Source: an uncultured Prevotella sp. (GTDB lineage Bacteria > Bacteroidota > Bacteroidia > Bacteroidales > Bacteroidaceae). Taken from it: a DNA stretch of 19,273 bases. Below, piece after piece: positions 13,964 through 19,273 of the stretch. The notes under the pieces were generated by a model. That model was given only the letters and a program-made list of their open reading frames with translations. It had not been told where the DNA came from and made no database searches. Numbering within the stretch: the first letter of the stretch is position 1; each line of letters begins with the position of its first letter. The position numbers and the translations under genes were made by a program. Location: NCBI GenBank assembly GCA_900555035.1, contig USJX01000054.1, positions 1 through 19,273 of the forward strand, written 5' to 3'.

Positions 13964-15428
13964 TTATTCTTTGATGTCCCAATGGCCTCCAAATGTAGAA
14001 GAACCAACACGCTCTATTCTTTTTTGAGCCTTTAGCTTTTCTATGTGTTTTTGTATTGCACTTGCTTTGATACCTATTTTGTCCACGAGTTCTTGTCTTG
14101 TTATATACGGATTGTCTTTTATTAATTCAAAAACTTTTTCAATTGTTTTTGGTGATCCAGTTTGACCACCAGTTTGACCACCAGTTTGACCACCAGTTTC
14201 ATTAGGAATAGGTAATCGTAGTTCTACTTCTTGTAACTCGTATTTATCTATTAATTCAGGCTTACCCCAACCTGCCTTTTGTCAAGCAGAGATAATTTTT
14301 GGAAATCCAGAACCTATATTCTCACCATATCCTATCATACGGAGCATATTCTGTATTCTTGGGTTGCGTGCTTTTGAAACCCCACCTTCATAGATGTTTT
14401 CTATCGGAAGTTTCAAATTTCCAGGATTTCGTAAGCATAGGCAGTCATCATGCTTTTCTATCCTTAAGATACCACTATCCAAGAATAGGTCAGAGTGAAT
14501 AATCGAGTTGGTAAATCCTTCTCTTACAGCTTTCATTTGTGGTGTGTCATCTACACGCTGATAACCTTCCATATGAAAAGGGTGAGGTAAGTCGAATGTC
14601 AACTTAGAATTGATACAAGTTGTTCTCCCAACGCCCATCGTAAGTTAGTCTGTCTCTATATCTTTCCTCCCCTTCTAGATGGCTCATGTCGAGATAGTCC
14701 ATGCGAAAATTTCCAAATCGCTCCCTTATGGCTAACCCTGTTCCAAACATCATTAGGCCTGCTACCGTCAGTCCTTCTTTTCCTGTTTGTCTATTCTTAG
14801 TATATCCACCTAAAAGTCGCAAGAATTCTTTATCGTCCTTATCGTTCCAATCATGGTCGGCATTTAGTATTCAGAATTGATTACGGTAACCATGGAGCGT
14901 ATTTGTATCAATGTCATCCAGAGTAAAACCATCTAGTAATCCTCCGTCATTACCATCTTCGTTAGCATCACGAATCATGGCTCTTACTTCCATTTCTGTG
15001 CAATGGTAATCACCTTCATGGTTGCGCTTGAAGGAACCTTTGTAAGGATTTTCATTCAAGAAGACAGGCTTCATTCGCCAATCTGCTTGTGGCACGTGGA
15101 TACATACAATAGATTTCCCGTCTATTGTAGTTATCTCTACATCTGAGTCTAGCAAAATATTTCTATTTACTTTGTTACTATTAATGGTGTTCCATAAATC
15201 AGAGATAATCTTAGGGATATTGTCAACTCCGATGATAGTAAAACGTTTGGCAACATCCGTTTCTTTTCTATTTTCGTCAATACCTAATAATATATAGCCA
15301 CCAATAGTGTTGGCAAAAGCGGAATATGACTCCCAAACAGATTTTGGGAGCTCCGTCTTTGCTTTTTTGCATTCCAGGGTAAGTCGTTCGCCTTGGGCAA
15401 GCATTTGCTTAATTTCTGTTTCTGTCAT
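13964..15428 (-). pseudogene. AlbA_2/ATP-binding (COG2865-like) regulator gene, broken
   Basis: Joined in order, the reading frames give one protein: an AlbA_2 (Schlafen-like) nucleic-acid-binding domain (1-140, with LTLECKKAKTELPKSVWES and IGGYILLGID), a middle region, a GHKL-type HATPase_c_4 segment (AVREGFTNSIIHSD, then RNPGNLKLP, then MLRMIGYGENIGSGFPKI), a TGGQ repeat linker (12-bp units near 14157-14198), and a C-terminal winged helix (KVFELIKDNPYITRQELVDKIG) ending GGHWDIKE at 13964. Three lesions interrupt it: TGA at 14871-14873 after YRNQF (probably from an Arg CGA), a one-base frameshift near 14604-14630, and TGA at 14282-14284 replacing a Trp. Promoter copy B lies 23 bp before the ATG and terminator T2 follows, so the module is complete apart from these. 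Confidence 0.88.
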
Positions 15429-15451
15429 GCCTTGTCTTTATTAGTTGGTGG

Positions 15452-15483
15452 CAAAGTTACGACTTTTCCTCGTAACCTCCAAA
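15452..15483 (-). promoter_or_regulatory. Island promoter copy B (AlbA_2 gene)
   Basis: TTTG (15483-15480), 20 bp, then TAACTTTG (15459-15452) on the minus strand fits the Bacteroidetes consensus. It is nearly identical to copy A, including GAGGAAAAGTCGTA between the two elements. Confidence 0.75.
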
Positions 15484-15515
15484 TGTTTAGGTGGAAATGT
15501 TGTGGGTTAGCGCAA

Positions 15516-15540
15516 AAAAGAAAATAGGCGGCTCCCGGAA
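15516..15540 (-). repeat. Half-copy T3 of the island terminator
   Basis: The sequence GGCGGCTCCCGGAA (15527-15540) with its adjacent A-rich tract matches T1, but the opposite arm is missing and the ORF6N remnant sequence continues directly. It marks a deletion breakpoint inside the hairpin. Confidence 0.75.
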
Positions 15541-15823
15541 GATCCTTGATAGAAGCACCTATATGATAAACGTCATCATCTATGCAAAGAAAGCGGTCAT
15601 GTGATAAACGGAATGTTTCTACAGCTATTTTCGAACGAAGGACACTACTAAGTATTGCCACGCCTTGTTCTGTAAAGGCATAAGTTGAGTATCGGTTACC
15701 ACCTCTGCCGTTTGAGGTCACAATTTGTGACCTCAAACATTCTTCTTTACTCAATTCAAAACGAAAATCGTTGGGAAATCGCTCTATGTTACGCTTAACG
15801 GTTTGATTAAGGACTTTTGCGAC
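15539..15823 (-). pseudogene. ORF6N protein remnant with internal deletion
   Basis: The frame encodes the second half of an ORF6N domain (VLNQTVKRNIERFPNDFRFELS, YAFTEQGVAILSSVLRSKIAVE) fused at about 15616 to a C-terminal motif of longer ORF6N proteins (FRLSHDRFLCIDDDVYHIGASIKDL). The family normally has an N-terminal IRG...LDxDLA segment and roughly 80 or more residues between these parts; both are missing. Upstream, the frame reads through transposase remnant sequence, so the ATG at 15883 is not native. Downstream, it ends in terminator half-copy T3. It is paralogous to, but not a recent copy of, the ORF6N gene at 12845-13405. Confidence 0.85.
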
Positions 15824-15840
15824 CTGTACGGTTGAAATGG

Positions 15841-16192
15841 CTATCCGACCATCTTGAATTTCACCTCTCCCGTTGCCATCCAATTTTCTAACTCACCATT
15901 GATCCTTGCAGCAGTAATGATTGCCAAAGCACTACTTCCAGCTTTTGACCATGACATGCCATTGTGTTTCTGGCGAGTGGCAACGACAATATCATTTGCC
16001 TTTTCCACTCTGTTCCTTTAATTCTATCACCCTGATGGCTTTTTTGATGTTTGCAAGTTTAAGCGATTCTAGATATTTGATGGCTTTGTCTATCCTACCT
16101 GTCCACAAGATTGATACAAGATGCTGCTTAAATTCAGCCTTGTCCTCTTTTGACCCTTTTAAGCACATGCTTAAGAACTCGTTGTATTTATT
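15841..16192 (-). pseudogene. Transposase C-terminal remnant, frameshifted
   Basis: Two overlapping frames make up one remnant. The first (16192 to a TGA at 15992) encodes NKYNEFLSMCLKGSKEDK and LWTGRIDKAIKYLESLKLANIKKAIRVIELKE in two stretches. The second (16008 to TAG at 15841) encodes VEKANDIVVATRQKHNGMSW followed by SKAGSSALAI. The RQK..GMSWS..GS.AL pattern is typical of the C-terminus of a DDE transposase family (ISKra4/ISLre2-like; the exact family is uncertain). A deletion or frameshift near 16000 breaks the gene, and no N-terminal catalytic part or terminal inverted repeats are visible. It begins immediately after the rpn stop codon at 16193-16195, so it may have entered by the event that reshaped the rpn 3' end. 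Confidence 0.65.
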
Positions 16193-17077
16193 CTATTTTT
16201 TTCTCATTTTCTGGATTTCCTTCAGTGGAAGCTCGGTGACAGTTGATACTTGCTCATCTGAAAGGCCCATTGATAGAAGGCGGTGAGCTGTGGCTAGCTT
16301 TTCTTTTTCCATACCTTTCGCCATACCTATTTCCATACCTTTCGCCATTCCTTTTTCCATACCTCTCTTCTCATCAAACTTTCTGGTGGCATATATATCA
16401 CGCATATTCTTGATGTCCTCGTCATAAAGCTCAAGTTCCTCGCGGGAGAGCTTTCGGAGGTCGCCTATCTCTGCCAACTTGCGGAAGACTGGATACTTCT
16501 CGCTGAATGGCATCTGCTCAAACATGTTCATATTCTTCATTATATAAATCCAACAATCAAATATATCCATACACTCTGCCTCCGTATGCTTGTCGAACAA
16601 TGGCAGTTGGAGGTAAACAATACGCATCCTGTCGGACACTCGCTGGCGTGTCTGCAAATCGGTAAGCACCAAGTCGGTACGAAACTCTTTTAGCATCGGA
16701 CTTTCCGACACGAAATCCATGAAACACACCGTATAGACAGGAGCCAAATGATAGTCCCAGATTCCACGAACGCCCTGCTGCACAATGGCACGTGCCGTGT
16801 AATACAATGCCCTGTCGGCAAAGTATTCCTGTTCTTTCTTCTGCATCTCAACGATGATATGCTTGCCCTCGTTTGTGACGCAATAGACATCGAACACCAC
16901 ACCACGGTCATCGGGGCGCAAGCCAAGTTTTTCGGTCTTGGCAAACGTCACGTCCTTGATTACCAACTCGTCTTCAAACAGTCCGTTGAGGAATGTTATC
17001 AGACATTCTTTAGTGTCCTCGCTTCCAAAGATTCGCTTGAAAGCCCAATCGACACGTGGGTCTATAAATCTTGCCAT
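16193..17077 (-). CDS. Rpn family recombination-promoting nuclease (PD-(D/E)XK)
   Basis: Rpn/YhgA-like proteins are DNA endonucleases reported to promote RecA-independent recombination and, in E. coli, to act as toxic anti-phage proteins. The 294-residue protein is full length. The family start MARFIDPRVDWAFKRIFG is at 1-18, the nuclease core has Asp63 in FDVYC and Glu77-Met-Gln79 in VEMQ, and the domain ends near 180. Then come MKNMNMFEQMPF, the repeated hinge KGMAKGMEIGMAKGMEKEK (about 242-260) and a C-terminal helix pair. The ATG at 17077 is chosen over 17116 because it aligns with the paralogue at 18530 and is preceded by AAGAAG. The final 326 bp are duplicated at 12500-12825. The nuclease motifs are intact, so activity is possible. 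Confidence 0.92.
   Translation of the reverse strand: MARFIDPRVDWAFKRIFGSEDTKECLITFLNGLFEDELVIKDVTFAKTEKLGLRPDDRGVVFDVYCVTNEGKHIIVEMQKKEQEYFADRALYYTARAIVQQGVRGIWDYHLAPVYTVCFMDFVSESPMLKEFRTDLVLTDLQTRQRVSDRMRIVYLQLPLFDKHTEAECMDIFDCWIYIMKNMNMFEQMPFSEKYPVFRKLAEIGDLRKLSREELELYDEDIKNMRDIYATRKFDEKRGMEKGMAKGMEIGMAKGMEKEKLATAHRLLSMGLSDEQVSTVTELPLKEIQKMRKK
16212..16537. repeat. 326-bp duplication, copy 2 (parent of 12500-12825)
   Basis: This is the C-terminal coding part of the intact rpn gene. It is taken as the source because it is embedded in a complete reading frame, whereas the copy at 12500-12825 has lost the nuclease domain. It includes the 24-bp in-frame repeats (16311-16358) of the hinge. Confidence 0.95.
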
Positions 17078-17096
17078 CTTCTTATGTTTTGATTGA

Positions 17097-17212
17097 TGCG
17101 GATTGCAAATCCGCAATGCATAAAAAGGTTAGGACATTTTATAACGCCGGATTGCAGATCCTGCGGAGTGCCTAACGGGTAACTTATACTAAGAGAAACG
17201 CCTAGTGGGTAA
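17097..17212. repeat. Palindromic extragenic elements upstream of rpn
   Basis: TGCGGATT-GCA-AATCCGCA (17097-17115) is a perfect 8-bp hairpin. A related imperfect one, GGATTGCAGATCC, is at 17149-17161, and both are followed by a similar AATGC or GAGTGC. Further on, GCCTAACGGGTAA (17170-17182) and GCCTAGTGGGTAA (17200-17212) are direct repeats 30 bp apart. No promoter box of the island type is visible in this 145-bp gap. The elements look like REP-type or small mobile-element remnants. Confidence 0.7.
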
Positions 17213-17222
17213 TGTACATACA

Positions 17223-17603
17223 CTACGACTGAAGTTGCTTCAGCTGGTCTTCTTTTAATCCAGTTAATTGCACGATTTGAGACCAAGGCATACCAATTGC
17301 CAACATGTTACGGGCAACTTCCAAACCTTTAGAAAGTTCACCTTCTGCTCGACCTTCTGCTCGACCTTCCGCACGACCTTCCGCACGACCTTTAGCAATT
17401 CCTTTAGCCATTCCCTTTTCCTCGCCATCAACATAAGAGCCATAGAGACCAGAGTAGTAATCGTCAATAGCCTTAATACTTTCATCGTATTTTTCCTGCT
17501 CCTCACTACTCAAGAAACGAACATCTGGCAATTTTGCAAGATGATCGAGCATCTTCTTCTGTTCTACTAAAGGCAAATTTTTAAATACTTCATCCATTTC
17601 CAT
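17223..17603 (-). CDS. Second stand-alone Rpn C-terminal domain
   Basis: The product (about 126 residues from the ATG at 17603; a TTG at 17612 is also possible) aligns with residues about 188-270 of the Rpn directly upstream (17643-18530), sharing HLAKL, LSSEEQEKYDESIKAIDDYY and SGLYGSYVDGEEKG. It lacks the nuclease domain. Homology begins at YVLKYME, preceded by a stop codon, so this is a tandem 3' duplication that then diverged (roughly 90% identity by eye in the shared core). The hinge has expanded to four GRAE units encoded by 12-bp repeats (17343-17390), and the C-terminus (GLEVARNMLAIGMPWSQIVQLTGLKEDQLKQLQS, in part) belongs to a different Rpn subtype. The full-length gene stops 30 bp upstream, so the two are likely co-transcribed. 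Confidence 0.7.
   Translation of the reverse strand: MEMDEVFKNLPLVEQKKMLDHLAKLPDVRFLSSEEQEKYDESIKAIDDYYSGLYGSYVDGEEKGMAKGIAKGRAEGRAEGRAEGRAEGELSKGLEVARNMLAIGMPWSQIVQLTGLKEDQLKQLQS
17343..17390 (-). repeat. 12-bp in-frame tandem repeats in the Rpn hinge
   Basis: Four 12-bp units encode GRAE four times: two identical copies of one variant (17343-17366) and two of another (17367-17390). This pattern suggests slippage or unequal exchange in steps of 12 or 24 bp that keeps the frame. Confidence 0.95.
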
Positions 17604-17642
17604 ATACTTCAATACATATAATCAATTTTTCAATGTCAGTTC

Positions 17643-18530
17643 TTATTTTCTCATTTTCTGAATTTCTTCCAGCGGAAGTTCTGTGGCCGTTGATACTTGC
17701 GCTTCAGAAAGACCCATTGACAAAAGGCGGTAAGCTGTGTCTATCTTTTCTTTAGCCATTCCTTTAGCAATTCCTTTAGCTATTCCCTTTTCCTCACCAT
17801 CAACATAAGAGCCATAAAGGCCGGAGTAGTAATCGTCAATAGCCTTAATACTTTCATCGTATTTTTCCTGTTCCTCACTACTCAGGCAACGAACATCTGC
17901 CAATTTTGCAAGATGATCAAATATCTTCTTCTGCGCCGTAAACGGCAATCTTTCCAATACTTCCATATACTTCAATACATAAATCCATTTTTCAAAACCA
18001 GTCTCGCATTCTTCCTCACTCTTATCAAAGAAGGGAAGAGAAAGATAGATGAAACGAAGCTTATCAGAAAACATAGAGTCACAAGACTTCTCCCTCAAAG
18101 CAACGTCTGTCCTAAACTTTGTCATCTCCTGCTCCCTTGGCATAAAATTCATGATGCAAACCACATAAACCGGCACAAACTGATATAAAACAGCAGTGCG
18201 GACACCAGCTTCATCAAACTTCTTGCGCTGGGCAACAAAAGCCTTACTAGCATAGTAGATGGAACGGTTCACAAAGAAGGGTACCCATCTGTTCTGCATC
18301 TCGACGATGAAATGTTTATCATCGTCGGTAACACAATAGATATCAAAGATGCAGCCACGGAGATCATTAGAATCTCCAAGCTGTTCCTTATCCTTGAATG
18401 TTACGTCCTTGATTCGAAACTCACCTTCAAACAAGTCGTTCAAAAAATTAATCAGCAAGTCCTTGCTGAACTCTTGACCGAAGAGACGCTTGAAGCCCCA
18501 GTCGGTAAAGGGGTTGATGTATCTACCCAT
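17643..18530 (-). CDS. Rpn family recombination-promoting nuclease, second paralogue
   Basis: This 295-residue PD-(D/E)XK protein is clearly homologous to the Rpn at 16193-17077 (same start pattern MGRYINPFTDWGFKRLFG). Asp63 in FDIYC and Glu77-Met-Gln79 in VEMQ form the intact nuclease signature, and KWIYVLKYME (181-190) ends the catalytic domain. The C-terminal part has KYDESIKAIDDYYSGLYGSY, the hinge EEKGIAKGIAKGMAKEK and the terminal helices TAYRLLSMGLSEAQVSTATELPLEEIQKM in sequence. The last 30 residues are very close to those of the other Rpn although the middle has diverged, suggesting exchange between paralogues. Promoter copy C is 32 bp before the start. The C-terminal-only ORF follows after 30 bp. 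Confidence 0.92.
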   Translation of the reverse strand: MGRYINPFTDWGFKRLFGQEFSKDLLINFLNDLFEGEFRIKDVTFKDKEQLGDSNDLRGCIFDIYCVTDDDKHFIVEMQNRWVPFFVNRSIYYASKAFVAQRKKFDEAGVRTAVLYQFVPVYVVCIMNFMPREQEMTKFRTDVALREKSCDSMFSDKLRFIYLSLPFFDKSEEECETGFEKWIYVLKYMEVLERLPFTAQKKIFDHLAKLADVRCLSSEEQEKYDESIKAIDDYYSGLYGSYVDGEEKGIAKGIAKGMAKEKIDTAYRLLSMGLSEAQVSTATELPLEEIQKMRK

Positions 18531-18561
18531 AAATTATTATTTTAGATTCTACCAATCTGCT

Positions 18562-18616
18562 GCAAAGATACACTTTTTTATTGAAACTTCCTAGAATTTC
18601 CGGGATTTTCTTTCAA
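18562..18616 (-). repeat. 55-bp repeat containing island promoter copy C
   Basis: The segment is identical base for base to 19219-19273 in direct orientation, 657 bp apart. On the minus strand it carries TATCTTTG (18570-18563) as -7 box and reads towards the rpn gene at 18530. The motif GGAAGTT before AAAAAGTG and the box itself are shared in diverged form with promoter copies A and B. Confidence 0.9.
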
Positions 18617-18656
18617 AAGAAGGCAAGGAAGAGGTATAGGGGTATAGGAAGTGAGG

Positions 18657-19025
18657 TCAAGATAAACCCAGCACTAAATTGGCATCAACACCTAAACGGC
18701 GACTAATCTCACGACCAACACTTAATGTTGGCTCTTCCGAACCAGAAAGATAAGCCTTTATATTCAAAGGAGTAACTCCTAAGATCTTTGCTAATTTTGC
18801 AACAGAAAGTCCCATTTCTTCCATTCTAAGCTTTAGAATTTCAGATAAAGTAGGAGTACCTATAGCAAAATGAAGGTCTGAATAATCAGCTACCAAATTG
18901 GATAATTTTTCCAGTTCTACACTATTGGCATCATCAAGAGGAGTGGAATCGTCAACCAATGGAAGCAATTCCTCCACTCTATTTACCGCCCATTGATATT
19001 GCTCCATATTTTCTATCTTATCCAT
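18657..19025 (-). CDS. HigA-type XRE-family antitoxin
   Basis: HigA antitoxins bind and neutralise the HigB mRNA interferase and repress their own operon. The 122-residue protein has an N-terminal acidic helical region (ENMEQYQWAVNRVEELLPLV) as in Bacteroidetes HigA, and an XRE helix-turn-helix at about 60-118 (TLSEILKLRMEEMGLSVAKL, ILGVTPLNIKAYLSG, LSVGREISRRLGV). The ATG at 19025 is preferred over a TTG at 19031, which overlaps the upstream stop. The order toxin then antitoxin, with a 2-bp gap, is the HigBA layout. Because the toxin gene is truncated, the antitoxin is probably an orphan. It could still silence related HigB toxins elsewhere. Confidence 0.88.
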   Translation of the reverse strand: MDKIENMEQYQWAVNRVEELLPLVDDSTPLDDANSVELEKLSNLVADYSDLHFAIGTPTLSEILKLRMEEMGLSVAKLAKILGVTPLNIKAYLSGSEEPTLSVGREISRRLGVDANLVLGLS

Positions 19026-19027
19026 AA

Positions 19028-19204
19028 TCAAGAATTATAATGCTGATTACCAACGTTGTCAACACTATTAAATGTAGCTTTAACATCGGCAAAAGAATTC
19101 CATTTACTTTTCCTAACGATAGAAGTCCATTCTTGCAATGCAACCTTTGACTTAGGATGGGATTCTATATATTGTTTTAATGTTTGTTCTGTAAAAATCC
19201 GCAT
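19028..19204 (-). pseudogene. HigB-type toxin, 3'-truncated
   Basis: The 58-residue frame starts at the ATG at 19204 (MRIFTEQTLKQYIESHPKSK), continues VALQEWTSIVRKSKWNSFAD and VKATFNSVDNVGNQHY, and then stops at NS. Intact HigB toxins of this type have about 95 residues and continue from VGNQ-Y into FNIKGN-YRLV and the catalytic C-terminal strands, all missing here. The cut is exactly before the antitoxin start, so the tail was removed by a clean deletion. The -7 box of promoter copy D (19227-19220) is 15 bp before the ATG. The product should be inactive as an RNase. Confidence 0.85.
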
Positions 19205-19218
19205 AGCTTATTTTTTCA

Positions 19219-19273
19219 GCAAAGATACACTTTTTTATTGAAACTTCCTAGAATTTCCGGGATTTTCTTTCAA
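19219..19273 (-). repeat. 55-bp repeat containing island promoter copy D, reaching the window end
   Basis: It is identical to 18562-18616 and may continue beyond the window. TATCTTTG on the minus strand (19227-19220) is the probable -7 box of the higBA unit. The two copies bracket exactly one module, higBA. Confidence 0.9.

Noticed and set aside
14157..14198. Repeat array of GGTCAAACTGGT units as a regulatory repeat
   Set aside because: It lies in frame inside the AlbA_2 pseudogene and encodes the TGGQ linker common in that family.
17078..17116. 13-residue N-terminal extension of Rpn
   Set aside because: It would be coded by the REP-like hairpin, and the paralogue begins at the MARF/MGRY position.
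17268..17570. Plus-strand frame with Thr/Phe repeats opposite the short Rpn ORF
   Set aside because: The repeats are the antisense reading of the GRAE hinge units; there is no other coding sign.

Overview
The window looks like chromosome from a Prevotella/Segatella-type member of the Bacteroidales. I infer this from Bacteroidetes-style promoters (a TAnnTTTG -7 box, several with TTTG or TTG about 20 bp upstream), a secreted GH13 amylase with the tail typical of Prevotella secreted proteins, and ORF6N, Rpn, AlbA_2 and YhcG-like accessory genes. No rRNA, tRNA or CRISPR array was found.

Region 1 (1-12300) is mostly ordinary chromosome. It starts with the 3' part of a membrane-anchored HTH regulator, which converges on a minus-strand group: a DJ-1/PfpI protein, ispD (GTG start), recG and a small unknown gene, followed by a LysM/M23 peptidase with its own promoter. 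The DJ-1/ispD/recG group diverges from nadK and an ABC exporter gene; the -7 boxes of the two divergent promoters abut exactly. A strong bidirectional terminator separates the exporter from an alpha-amylase gene read in the opposite direction. The amylase upstream region has a LacI-like operator candidate. An archaeal-type AAA ATPase gene marks the edge of the accessory region. Several gaps in this part are filled by short AT-rich repeats.

Region 2 (about 12390-19273) is a decayed, repeat-rich accessory island, almost all on the minus strand. It holds two full-length Rpn-family PD-(D/E)XK nuclease genes, two stand-alone ORFs carrying only the Rpn C-terminal third, an ORF6N gene and an ORF6N remnant, a doubly truncated YhcG/DUF1016 remnant, an AlbA_2/ATPase (COG2865-like) gene broken by two stops and a frameshift, a transposase remnant, and a HigA antitoxin next to a 3'-truncated HigB. 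Several units share one promoter sequence (four copies) and one hairpin terminator (three copies, one of them half), so the island looks like an array of promoter-gene-terminator modules shuffled by recombination.

The most interesting signal is the Rpn set. Both C-terminal-only ORFs start at the same place in the Rpn protein, near residue 180-187, although they come from two different paralogues. One is 99.4% identical over 326 bp to its parent and sits behind an ideally spaced Shine-Dalgarno sequence. Since E. coli Rpn toxins are inhibited by a C-terminal product made from an internal start, these may be detached antitoxin or immunity genes. Beside one of them is a 22-bp-period array of three CTTAAG-centred palindromes with no obvious explanation.
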